In this document: positions 1 to 31,700 of the stretch, one piece after another
How positions within the stretch are numbered: position 1 is the first letter of the stretch
Layout: every line of letters begins with the position of its first letter
Assembly (NCBI GenBank): GCA_007570785.1
Contig: ML660204.1
Location: forward strand, 310,001-374,000
Source: Antilocapra americana
Taxonomy: Eukaryota > Chordata > Mammalia > Artiodactyla > Antilocapridae
Direction of reading: 5' to 3'
Length of the DNA stretch: 64,000 nt
Notes under the pieces: model-generated
Seen by the model: the letters and a program-made list of their open reading frames with translations, nothing else
Database searches by the model: none
What the model was told of the DNA's origin: nothing
Translations under genes and position numbers: made by a program

Positions 1-526
1 TGTCTGAGTCACATTAAGCTCTAACTGTGAAAGACCAGAGGGTAAAAAGAAAAAAGATTTTCCATCCAGTAGGACAAAGTTGGGAGATTTTACTATGTGC
101 TTTTAAGTGACTTTTAATATATGCAGTAATCTCTAAATCTCCTATCTGAAAATAAAACAAATAAAAAACCATGACTTCAAACCTGAATTTTCCAAATGTA
201 TGACAAGCTTATTGAACTAAAAAATGGTGTTAGGAAGGCTCATCTGCCTTGAGCACCTCACAAGCTCATGGAAGAGATGAGTACAAAAATAAGAAATAAT
301 ACAGAGTACTTTGTGCTGAGATATTCTTCTATCAGTCCATAGGGAAGGACAGCTCAGATTAGAGGATGTCTCTTGGTGCTGCCTCTTAGTGGGGGCAAAG
401 AAGTCTTCCTGGAAGAGGTGAGAACTGAAAGACCAGGCAAAGGGGAGAAGGCTGTTCTGGGGAGACAACCACGTGCGCAAAGACTCAGTAAGCAGCCACC
501 AAATCCAGTAATAAAGTTAAACAGAA

Positions 527-602
527 AGAAGAAAGGAAAGAAGGCAGAAAGGAGAGAAGGAAGGCAAGTTGGAAAAAAGTAAGAGAAGGAAGCAAGAAAG
601 GT
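527..602. repeat. GA-rich polypurine tract
   Basis: Almost only A and G on the plus strand (GAAAGGAAAGAAGG-like units). Confidence 0.7.
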
Positions 603-650
603 CAATTGTATCATAGGCTGCAAAGGGCAGCAGGTAATTTCAGAATCCAG

Positions 651-676
651 ACACACACACACATACACACATACAC
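651..676. repeat. (CA)n microsatellite, interrupted by AT
   Basis: ACACACAC runs with CATACA interruptions. Confidence 0.8.
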
Positions 677-849
677 AGATGCAAGGGAGACCAATGGATT
701 CACGAAACAGATTTCAACTCACAACTTCTTTGCACTGGCTGTATGGCCTTGGGTACTCACTTCTGAGTCTCAAGTTCTTTTACCTGGGATCACGGTAACC
801 ACTGCCTCACTTCAAGGTTGCTGGGAGGACTCTCAACAGTAAACAATAA

Positions 850-1035
850 AGCAGCTGCTGTGTACTCAGCACTCACTACCCACAAGCAGTCTGCATGTGC
901 TTCACACACACTGAATCACTTGATCCACACATCAGCCTTATGAAGTTATTATCCTTGTCTTACAGCTGCATAAACGGAGGCTCAGAGTGGCTATGGAGCA
1001 CATTCATGGTCACATGCTAGGAGGAGGTAAAGCAA
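850..1035 (+). repeat. MIR SINE remnant
   Basis: Shows the order typical of MIR: tgtactcagcactc, cactgaatcacttgatcc, ttacagctgcataaacggag, gaggctcagag. Diverged. Confidence 0.6.
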
Positions 1036-1469
1036 GGAGAGGCATCCAGTCTGGCTGTAGGAAGGAATTAAGGACCAACCAAGCACAAGCCTGAAACAGA
1101 AAATCACTCAAGAGCCAGTTGACTGGAAAACCAGAGAAACTGAGGTAGGGTGGGGGAACCCCCTCTGTCCAGTGCTGATCCCCCACCAAATAACCATGGA
1201 ACTGTTCAGAGGCCAGTCAAGCACCCCCAGGGAAGATCCCTTTCACAGATCTCTGGGGTGCCAGATTCCAAAGCCACCCATACTCACTCTCCCTAACAAT
1301 GAGCAAGGGGACCCCAACATGTTGAGGGTGGGGTGATGGACACAATTTCAGCACCAAATACTGCTGTTGCTCAACTCTTGCAACAACTAGATGAAAATTA
1401 CCTGTCCTTAAGATTTTATTAATACATTAATACTGGATGTTACCGTCCCTGTGAGTGTTTTGTTATCAC

Positions 1470-1660
1470 AATGCCATTCAGTACATGTGAGGGCTTACTG
1501 CATGCCAGACACCAAGCAAAACAACTTACCCAGGTTACAGCCTTGAACATTCACAGCAGCCCTAGCAGGTAGGATTTATGATCCTCACCTTCTAAAGATG
1601 AAAGGTTCCAAGGGTCACCTGCCCAAAGTGATACAACATGCAAGTCCCCAGACACAGCCC
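1470..1660 (+). repeat. MIR SINE remnant
   Basis: gcttactgcatgccagacac followed by gatgaaaggttcc and a gtcacctgcccaaag end, as in MIR. Diverged. Confidence 0.6.
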
Positions 1661-2202
1661 CAGCAACCAGAAGATATTATCAGAAAAGGTCTACTTGTGG
1701 TACAAACCCCCAACTACTTCCCCAAGATCAGAATGTCCATCACATTCTCCACTTGGCCCTGGCCCTAGGATCACTGAGATCCAAACCTGGCCCTCATTTT
1801 AAGAAATCAGAGAACTGACCCCACAGATCCTTCAAGGTCTCCCCTTAAGGCTGCTCACAAGCAGGCCAGAACACCCAATGGCCCCTCACCTGGAGGGCTA
1901 GTCCATCTCCTCTCCTGGGGTTTCGAGGCCGAGGCTGTTTATTTCGCTTCATCCTGTCCTGGCACTTGGTGCAGCACTGTATACAAGATGGCTTAATAAG
2001 GCAGCCAAGGCCCATGGGGCCTGAACACCTGAGCAGAGCACCAGCCGGATTGGCTTGCCAATTGCCAATGTCTCACCATGGTGACCTGCACCCGGGCTGT
2101 TCTAGCCTAGTGATGCCTGAACAGTTTCTCATGCTCCATTCCAACTCTGGGCCAGACTATTTCTGAGCTTGTTTTTGAGTTAAGGCCCATCACTCCAATA
2201 GT

Positions 2203-2411
2203 GGGCTTCCCAGGTGGCTCAGTGGTAAAAGAGCTGCCTGCCAACGCAGGAGACACAACAGGTTCACTCCCTGGGTTGGGAAGATTCCCCTGGAGAAGGA
2301 AATGGAAACCCACTCCCGTATTCTTGCCTGGAAAACCACATGGACAGAGAAGCTAGGTGGGTAATAATAAGAGCATTGCAAGAGTCGGACACGACTTAGC
2401 GACTTAACAGC
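2203..2411 (+). repeat. Bov-tA type SINE
   Basis: Ruminant tRNA-derived SINE: cttcccaggtggctcagtgg at the head, ccctgggttgggaag in the middle and agtcggacacgacttagcga at the tail. Confidence 0.9.
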
Positions 2412-3138
2412 AAACTTAATCATGGAGGTGGCAGTGATTATAACCAATCATATGTGAAGATATTGAGGCTCAGAGACCTGCCAACTGAGATATTCAACTG
2501 ATGCACAAGGGCATCCCTCTTTCCTTGAAAGGAAATATTAACCTCTGGAAAGCTACCGAATCTTCGTCAGGGCCTTTTCACTGACCAAAGGCTATAGGTA
2601 GTGACACAGAATTATGACATGATGAACTCTGGGCTTTGGGACACCTGGCTGGGTGGACCCAGGTAAATTACTGAAGGGAGCTGCAACATTAAGCTTACAA
2701 GTTGCAACATTAGGGGCAGGAAACACAGTCCACCCAAAGAGCTGGGGACCACAAGTAGCTGTGTTAAAAATTGATCCTGGGAGTCTCCCCTTACTGGAGC
2801 CAAATCCCCTCACTGACCACGGCAACTTAGGGGCAACTTAGGAACGGTGGGACAAAGTGAGGGAGAAGCCTACAAAGGGACAAGGAACTAGATAGTCAAC
2901 CCTGAGATTTTTGAGTCGTTTCAACCAACAGCTGTGAGGAATAACCTGGACGTGACTGTTACAGACATCAAGGCTTTCGATGATGAACTTGCTATTTATT
3001 TGGAGAAGCAAGGTTTAGAAACCCAGTCACTATCCCAGACTGGCCCTTGGACGGGCATCATGAATCAAACTGGCAGTAGGGCTTGTTGATACACTGGAGT
3101 GTGGGGGCCATGGTACTAGACTTGGGGGTCACCTGTGG

Positions 3139-3335
3139 TACCTCCCAGGTGGCTCAGAACCCACCTGTGCAGGAGACATACCGCTGCATTGGGAAGATTC
3201 CCCAGAGAAGGAAAAGGCAACCACTCCAGTACTTTTGCCTGGAGAATCCCATGGCAGAGAAGCCTGGTGGGCTATAGTCCATAGGGTGCCGAATGAGTCA
3301 GACACGACTGAAATGACTTAGCATGCATGCACGAC
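3139..3335 (+). repeat. Bov-tA type SINE, internally shortened
   Basis: caggtggctcagaaccc, ttgggaagattccccagaga, cctggagaatcccatgg and gagtcagacacgactga blocks; part of the head is missing. Confidence 0.88.
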
Positions 3336-3486
3336 TCAGCTTGCATGCACATGGCACTTCTGCACTGGACTTGTTGAAGGTGGGTTATTTCAACCATCCA
3401 CCTTTCCACTTTCCCTCACGTGCCCCACCCATTTGATCTGCAAAAAAAGAACAAAAGGGACACCAAATTGTTAGAGAAATACTGAT

Positions 3487-3492
3487 TTTAAT
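3487..3492 (-). terminator. DNMT3B: Candidate polyadenylation signal ATTAAA
   Basis: ATTAAA on the minus strand, the commonest variant of AATAAA, at the expected distance from the stop codon. Cleavage would fall about 15-20 bases downstream, near 3470. An alternative AATAAA reads at about 3881-3886 and could give a shorter transcript. Confidence 0.6.
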
Positions 3493-3712
3493 TCAACATA
3501 AGGTAAACTCTAGGCATCTGTCATCTTTCAGCCTAAAAATTAGCAAAACTGTTGAAACAAGGCACAATTTTTCCCCATACTTGTTACGTGGCTCCAGTTA
3601 CAAAAAAAATTATGTAAATGTTTAAACAAAAATAGAAGTCTGAGATTAAAAAAAAAAAGTGTATAAAAAACCTCCCACAAAACCTGTCAACATTGTTCCT
3701 TATTCTACAAAA

Positions 3713-3720
3713 TAGCACCA
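3713..3720 (-). promoter_or_regulatory. miR-29 8-mer target site in DNMT3B 3' UTR
   Basis: The minus strand reads TGGTGCTA, a full 8-mer complement to the miR-29a/b/c seed including the terminal A. Regulation of DNMT3A and DNMT3B by the miR-29 family is established. The site is in the distal 3' UTR, so use of a proximal polyA site would remove it. Confidence 0.8.
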
Positions 3721-4325
3721 GTAAGAGTAAAAGGTGTTAAAAACCATTACGACAGCATTTCTGAAATGCAGCTTGTCTGGCCTCCCACTCCCCCTCAAAA
3801 AAAAAAAAAAAAAAGATTCATCGATTCATTGTGGAATAAAAAAGGACTTTAAAATCTCAGGAGGGAGGGAAGGTTGAGCTTTTATTGCAATTTTCCCCCT
3901 GCAGTCTCTTAGAGAAGGGAAAAGTGCGGGGACTGTGCTTCTGCCCCTGGGTGAGAAGTTGGGGTGTCACACTGGGGACCTGTGCCTGCAGAGTAGCCTG
4001 GAGGGGTGCGGGGTGGGGTGGGTGGGGGTCTTATGTAAGCTTCGTCCTCCTGTCCCCTCACACAGGTAAAACGGGGGAAGACAGTGAGAAGCCATACCTG
4101 TCTATACCAATATATGGCAGCTTATAACCCAGCCCACCCCTTCCTGAGTTTCCAGAGGATTCTATTGCAGTCACTGGGAGGGATTTAGCTAAGGGTAGCC
4201 CTGCCCTCGGATTTATGGGAAAAACATAGCCCTGAATGTGATGATGATGTCATCCCTGCTGAAATCATCATCCTTGTGGAAAATACTCTAAATGGGCCGC
4301 AGATCCCAGCCCTTTACACTGAGGT

Positions 4326-4350
4326 GGGGGCTGGGGGGGGCGGGGGGGGG
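4326..4350 (-). other. C-rich tract in DNMT3B 3' UTR (G-rich on plus strand)
   Basis: On the transcribed strand 23 of 25 bases are C in three runs (9, 8 and 5). The plus strand has runs of G able to form a quadruplex. Poly(C)-binding proteins are possible readers of such tracts; that role is inferred. Confidence 0.6.
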
Positions 4351-4913
4351 AACGACGTGCCAGGGAAAACTCAAGACAGACATGGACATCATGTCCTCTT
4401 ATGCTAGCCCTAGAAAAAACCATACTGGGCCCTTCAAAGGTCCCTTAGCTACCTGTCTACCGCTGCACACTCCTGGAAACTAGGAGCCGCAGACATTTTA
4501 AAAAATTAAAGTCTTGCAATAACTGTCTTGGGTGATTTTTTTCGGCGCTAACCTGAGTCTTGGAGAGCTGTCGGCACTGTGGTTTTGGTATCTTAGCCAT
4601 CGTTTCTCTGAGCGGTAAACCCAGAAAGGAGGAAAGGAAAAAAAAAAAAAAGCCATCTTACTACCTAATTCAAGTTTTAAAGTTTTAGGAGAAGATAAAA
4701 CGAGCACCGTGTGTGGCCGCTCCGAGCGGCCAGGTCTGTATTGTGCACAAGGAGGTGGCACCTCGGGGTCCCCTGGCCAGGTAGGGGACAGGCAGCTCTG
4801 CTCCCAACGAGGTACTTGGCGCGACCCCGCAAGCACAGCTGGGCTGGCAAGGGCAGAGCCGGGCTGCACCTCCTGGGTTGTGGCTCTGCCCACATGCCCT
4901 GGTGCCTGGTGGA

Positions 4914-25541
<20,628 letters not shown>

Positions 25542-26429
25542 TGTTTCCTGTCGGAAGGCCAGAGTGAAGGTAGCAGAGATGCAAGGGTGGAAGGGTTAGT
25601 GTGCCCCCAAACCTCTGCCAATGTCACCAAGTCCTCAGGCCAAGCGAGGGCCTGTGAGTAGTTCTCAGGACCCCGCCCAGGCTGCCCCCCATAGCCTGCC
25701 CCCCTCACCAAACTCGGAGGCTCAGGACTTGGTTCCATGTGGCCACTCGACCCGAAGGCTCAGAAGCCAGCACCCAGGACAGAGGAGGGGGCTGGGCCGT
25801 GGTCTGAGGCTCAGGCTGCTCTGTGCAATTAGCCGGCCACTTCAAACAATGCCATCTAAGGCCGGTCTGCCTGCCGCCGGCCTTGGTCCCCTCTGCCCCT
25901 GGCGCGCTCTCCCTGCCCAGTCTCTGCAGGGCCTCGGGAAGTCAGTGCATTATTTTCCCTCCTGACCCCTTTGTTTGCTCTCTCCCTTCCCCTCAATCTC
26001 CAGGTCCTATTCCCACCGTCCCCTCCTCCCCCACAGAACAGCTTCTCTCCTCTCCATGGCAGCACAAGCCCCGCCCCATCACAACCTCGGGGGCCCATTG
26101 GTCTGCTGGCCTGTCGTTCACTCTCCTCCTCCCTTACCAGCTGGGGCTCAGAGTCCCAAGTTCCCAAGAAGGGAAGGAATGGAGGAGACACAGGGGGAAG
26201 GACTGGGACAGTTAACCAGGGACATGTTCCCCATCTGCTCCAACCCCACCCCCCAACCCCCGGGGCCTTTGCCTCCCCACTACTGCCCACCCTGGTAAGT
26301 GCATCATCACTAGGCTATTAAGTTAAGGCCAGCTCCAGCCAGGTCTTCAGGCCTGCATTGGAGGGCTATGCGACCTTTGACCTGGCCCTACTGCCTAAGC
26401 ACGTTGGCCTCAAGAACATGCACCTTGCT

Positions 26430-26500
26430 CTCATTTATTCCTCTTAATGTGATTGTGGGCCCATTTTATATAACAGGAAAACTGACCCACAGACCTGGTC
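26430..26500 (+). repeat. MIR-like remnant
   Basis: Core of an old MIR: cattttatataacaggaaaa followed by ctgaccca. Strongly diverged. Confidence 0.4.
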
Positions 26501-26788
26501 AGTCTTCAACATCAAAAATAAAAACTTCACATGTAAGAGGAAGGGTGAAGCCCCAAATGGAGGTGAAGTATTTGGTGCCACATCCACCTGGTCCTGGAAC
26601 CCTGCTTGTGAAGTTTCCCCAGCAAACAGCTGCCTATGGGCGCTGTGCACGCCTGGCTCCCTTTTCCCTATCATGGAGAGACTCACCACATAGTACCCAA
26701 TGACCCAAGCAAGCCTCCCAGGGTACCTTCTAGAAGTGTCATCTAGGCTACGGGGTTGTGAGCTGCAGTGGGGATGCTGCCAGCACAG

Positions 26789-26804
26789 CCACCAGGGGGC
26801 GCTG
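26789..26804 (+). promoter_or_regulatory. Candidate CTCF binding site in DNMT3B intron 1
   Basis: CCACCAGGGGGCGCTG matches every position of the CTCF core consensus CCASYAGRKGGCRS. It lies about 1.2 kb upstream of exon 2, outside any SINE I can recognise. Binding is predicted, not shown. Confidence 0.7.
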
Positions 26805-27051
26805 TGGGGCTCACTGATGCACCTCGCAGCGCCCCCCGACGGATACGCCATGTCCTGTGGATTCTCAATTCCACCCTGGGCACCTGTCCATCCCCCAGGC
26901 GTGGGTGTGTGGTAACTAGACCTCTGATACTCCCCACAAGGCGGAGGGACCACGGAATCATCCTGCAGAATTCTTAGGCACCTACGAAATCAGGATCAGC
27001 ATTTTCACAGAATCCCTGGGTAATCAATATGCAAGTTCAAGAAACACTGCC

Positions 27052-27166
27052 TTGGAATTCCCTGGCAGTCCAGTGGTTAGCTCTTTCACTGTGGAGCCCG
27101 GGGTTTGACAGTGATTCTGCAAGCTGGATTCTGAGCAGATCAATGAAAAGAAAAAAAAAAAAAAAA
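27052..27166 (+). repeat. CHR-type tRNA-derived SINE
   Basis: ggaattccctggcagtccag, gtggttag and a poly(A)-rich tail, as in the cetartiodactyl CHR family. Confidence 0.8.
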
Positions 27167-28146
27167 TACTGCTTGGGTCACAAATGCATACACTGATACA
27201 GAGCTTTTAACTAACCCACGTGGTCCAGAGTGTGCAGGTTCACAGTTCCTGGTGTATTTTCTCTCAGTACATATTAAGGAATCTCACCAGCCCCAAGGAA
27301 AAGGAAGAATGCCTGACCCAGCCTGATTAGCTGCTTCTCTAGCCCTTTTGCTCTTGAGCCCTGACCCGGAAGAACAGGTTGTCTGACCCCATGGCCAGTT
27401 CCTGTGAGTCCAAGTGGCCAGTATCTCAGGAAAACTGTTGGAGTGTGGTTCAGAGTAATCATTAATTTCCAGTGTTTTGTCTCAGGCCAAACCAGTGAAC
27501 TAAGTAACCTGGATGGCCTGGCAGAGCAGGGGGACTTGGCCATGAGGGTGCAAGACCCCAGGAGGTTCCATGGGGAGCTCCAAGGAGGGGAGAGGGGCAG
27601 ACTGAAAATAGGGCTTCAGTCAGGAGCTGGTAACAGATCAGAGGCTGAAATCAAAGGACAAGGCTTCCCTCTCCTGCGGGGCTCAGAGTTCCCTCAGACA
27701 GTCCCCACCTGGGTCAGCAGGAATCTCCCTCCTAGACAGACACATTTGGAGCCTGCAGCCCAGAGCAGACAATGATTAACTATGACTAACCACCTCAGGC
27801 TTCCCTGAGGCCTTGGCAGTGCCAACTTGTCTGCCAGCCTGCTGGAGGGATGGACAGGTGAGCAGAGCTCCTTCCCAAAGCCAGATCTCAACAGTCAGGA
27901 AAAATTCTGCCCCTAGAATCAAACCCACAGGGACTGGAGGAAGATTCAGGGAAGGAAACCAACCTGCTATATGACCTGGGTGCCCTGTCGTAAGCTAGGT
28001 AGGTAAAATACTCTTACTTCAGTGGCATCATTCAATGTGATTTCATTAAAAGTTCCTTCCCTGTAGTTTTCACCACCTAGAATTTGCAATGACATTAGAT
28101 TCCTGGGTCGGTGGAGAAGGGCTAGGCTACCCACACCAGTATTCTT

Positions 28147-28350
28147 GGGCTTCCCTGGCGGCTCAGCTGGTAAAGAATCCGTCCGCAATGCGGGAGGACC
28201 TGGGTTCAATCCCTGGGTTGGGAAGATCCCCTGGAGTAGGGAGCCAACTACCCACTCCGGTATTCTGGCCTGGAGAATTCCATGGACTGTATAACCTATG
28301 GGGTCACAAAGAGTCAGCCATGGCTGTGCAAATTTCAGTTTCACTTCACT
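28147..28350 (+). repeat. Bov-tA type SINE
   Basis: Nearly complete: cttccctggcggctcagctg, atgcgggaggacctgggttc, cctggagaattccatggact, followed by a (CA)n tail. Confidence 0.93.
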
Positions 28351-28357
28351 AGTTACA

Positions 28358-28381
28358 ACACACACACACACACACACACAC
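28358..28381. repeat. (CA)n microsatellite at SINE tail
   Basis: About 12 CA units just after the SINE. Confidence 0.9.
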
Positions 28382-28619
28382 CAGAGTCCAGAACTGGCAA
28401 GATTTAAAGATGCCCAGCTCGGTTCCTCGACATTTTACACATTCTGTATCTCCTCCACATTATACATGTGACCCAAACAGCTGCTACTGTTAGGCCCTCA
28501 GCCTGGAAGCCCTATCACATATTCAGATTTCAGAAACCACAGGTCAAAACAAGGAAGGCTTCTCTCAAAGGCTTCCAAAAGTAATCATCTGGCCCTCATG
28601 AAGATCCACAAATCTTGAT

Positions 28620-28750
28620 CACTTTTCTCAGTATTTACTACCATATGCCAGGCACCCTTTTGTGCTTTACCTGTATGAATTCACTTAATCCTTACATACC
28701 ATTAATGTTATCCCTGTATAACAGATGAGCAAACTGAAGTTAGGCAACAT
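28620..28750 (+). repeat. MIR SINE remnant
   Basis: atgccaggcacccttttgtg, ttcacttaatccttacatac and acagatgagcaaactgaag in MIR order. Confidence 0.75.
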
Positions 28751-31700
28751 AATATGTACTCACTCAAAAGAATGCTCCCAGGGAACTTAAACAAGAAGGC
28801 ATGGATTTTAACTACGTGCTTTTGGCAACAGGAAGATATTAGCACCAGAAATTGGTTTGTAATGGTAGATAACACCCTCATGAAGTTATTTGGCTTCTAA
28901 TGAGTCAAAATTAGCATTTCCCAGATAATGTGGCCCCCAACACAAGCCAGCTTCTCTATCTAGAGGGATCCCAACCCTGAGAGGTGGCATCTTCCCCAGG
29001 GATTTTCCCAGAGGGGCAGACATACCAGCTCCAGGACACTTGCCACTTGGCTGTCAGCACTTCCCAGGCCCCTCCTGTCTGCTAAAGGCAGAACTGGCAC
29101 CTCTTAACCCCCACCCCGAGGCAAGTCCTCTCGTCAACCTGCTCTCAACAGGCTCAGATGAATTAAGTCACCCAGCAAATGGTAGTGCCAAACTCATGCC
29201 CAGGCCTGGAACTGTTGTGCCTGAGATGAGTTATAAACAATGCACCATCCGTTCCAGGTGCTTTGGGAGCTGTATCGATGAGGGACTCACACCAGCTGAG
29301 TATTCACCTTCACAGGAAGTGAGGGTCCAACCTGATGGTCAGGTGAACTCTGACCCTTTCCCAGAGACTGGGATCCAGCATGAGACTTCGGGGTGGTCAG
29401 CGGTGCTGGGTGGGCTCACAGGCAAGGTTCCCCCTGCAAGACCCTGCCTCATTAGTGCAGGATGCTTGTGTCCTGACTGAACCAGGTCAGACGTATCCAA
29501 ATGCAATGTGGCAGACAGAAGGGTGGGTGGCACCCCCAATTAGACTCGGAGGAGGCCCAGGGACTCCCCGCAACCCAGCTATAAACCTGAGAAGTGATGT
29601 CATTCATTTCCTCCAGGCTGGTACCAGAAGCAGAACTATTTCCTGGCACCCTGTAAATGTTAATTGCATTAATTAAACCTACAGTGCAGAAGGGGGTGAT
29701 AGTGGGCTTGATGGTGAGGTCAGTGGGGAAGGACCTTGTACACCCCTGTCCCACTCTGTCCACCCGGGGTTTAGAGATTTATGAAGCAAAAAAGGGAGAG
29801 AGGGTGAAAGACATTCCCACCTCCCTTATTTAAAAAGTTCCTCCTTGGCCTGTGGGAGGGGAATCGACTCCTGACTCCTCCCCTTGAACTGCTCAAGTAT
29901 TTCTTAGCTGTTTCCCAAAATGGCTGAGATGAGCTCTCAGCATGTACCACAGTTACTCTTAGGATCCCCATTCTGTAGATGAGGAAACAAGCTCAGAGGA
30001 AGCAGATAAGCAGTTTCCTTGATGAGGCTCCCACAGTGACAGAGTGATGGAGACTGAGGCCTTAGTCCAGGAGGCAGATCTTAAAGACATCTTAAAAACA
30101 ATGCAGTAAGCACACTGGGGAGGGACAGCTCACCCAGGTGAGTGGAGAGAAGGGAAGCAGTGGGGACAGTACAGACAAAGTCAAGGAGGACAGAAACAGC
30201 TGTCCCCCTGGCTGGGGACAGAGCACAGGGTCCCAGTTCCCTGTGCCTGATCAGGAATCTCCAGTAAATTCCATGAAAGATCAGGTTCACAGGGAAGCAG
30301 GAAGAAAATGTCCTCATTGTCCTTCTCAAGCCTCAGTCATACAGCCTAGGCAATGAAGTGACCTCACCTAATTCCCTAGGTGGTTGGTGCTACGGATCCC
30401 AAAGCAGATGGCAAAACCTTCAAACCTGGAGATTATGTAGTCTCGTGTGCTGTAGTGCCAGATTTCCCAGCTTCGGCTCACAAAGGGATGCACCCCCTTC
30501 ATCCATGATGACTCAAGTTTGGAAAATTTTTCAGTGCCTCTGGGTTATGCACCACGGTCATTGTATGGTAATAGCTGGGCCTGGGCATATTTATCAGAAT
30601 CATCATAAGGACTGATTCCAGTAGTTAGTCTGGGCCAGTATGAGAAAAGCTGGCGATGAGGATGTTCCTTGCAACATTACTCATTAATAGCAAAATAATA
30701 GAGAAACATCAGGACATCTGGATATTTGTCAATAGACTGTAATAAAATTATATACCATTACCTTCTAGATAATTTACAGGAAAACCTAGGGACTTACAGA
30801 AAGATCTGAAATGAGAGCTTCAACTGGAGTGTGGAGTCACACTTTTTACCCTATGGAAACAAACTGCAAGCAACCAGTCCCTTCCGCCTATAAGTTATTT
30901 GAGAAGGCCTAGGAAGGTCATGCAGATGGAGACAGGGAAGCCATGGGTCATCCAGAATGTCACGTGGGGTGTCGTAAGGCTGAGGATTTGGGAGCTGCTA
31001 TACCCACTCCTGTGGCTTTGTTCCCCTAGGCAAAAATCCAGCCAAAGTGCCCTCTGCCCTCTCGCCAGCAGGGATGGAAAGAAAGGAGACTGGTAGTCTC
31101 AGGGTCGCTCCTTCAGCTCTGGCCCTTGCAGCAGCCTGCACCTCTTGCTACTACCATTGCCTAAAACCTCAGCCCATCTACATACCAATGCTGTGGGGGT
31201 ACTGATTCAGTATTGAAGATGGCAATCTGACGGTCCGACCTCAAGTACCAAGTGTCCAGAAACTCTACTGCTAGGAATCCACTCAGCTCAAAGCTCTCCC
31301 CAAAACCTGTGGGCAAGACTGGCACTGCCTTCATTGTCTAAGTAAGAGCTACCAACAAATGATCAATGGAAGACTGACTAAATTACATGCAGCCACACTG
31401 GGGAGACCGCTGAGAGGCAAAGAATAGGGCATCTGTTGCTAGATGAAACCACGTAAAGTGAAAAAGTCCACCTAACGATACAATCGCATTTAATAGGTTA
31501 CTGTGTATATTAAGCCATGTTCCTCCAGCATTTTTTCTTTAACTTCTCAGGAAGATAGCTTGAGCAAGAACAACCATATCCCCATGTGACTTTTACAATT
31601 AAAAGGTCAACTTTAAAATGTCCCTTTTGAAAACGACCATTTAAGTTTAGTCAATCTGAAGTTTTTTGAATGGTATAAGGTAGAACTCTCAATTTTCTCT

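Larger units (their letters stand above)
1..2202. other. Intergenic sequence downstream of DNMT3B, no gene seen
   Basis: No exon of a known gene is recognisable. In the conserved order MAPRE1 would lie further left. A purine-rich tract (about 527-602), a CA repeat (651-676) and two old MIR remnants are the only structured parts. Confidence 0.6.
3470..4913 (-). other. DNMT3B: DNMT3B 3' UTR (distal end approximate)
   Basis: Sequence downstream of the stop codon, without coding potential. Its length to the ATTAAA at 3487-3492 (about 1.44 kb) agrees with the roughly 1.5-kb human 3' UTR as I remember it. It contains an A/T-rich distal third, a run of Cs on the transcribed strand (4326-4350) and a miR-29 site. 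Confidence 0.8.

Noticed and set aside
26444..26953. 169-codon minus-strand frame in DNMT3B intron 1
   Set aside because: Spans a MIR-like remnant and the CTCF motif; no protein similarity known to me.
28089..28352. Apparent small proteins with LVKNPSAM or similar motifs at many sites
   Set aside because: These are translations of Bov-tA SINEs, recurring at every copy, not genes.
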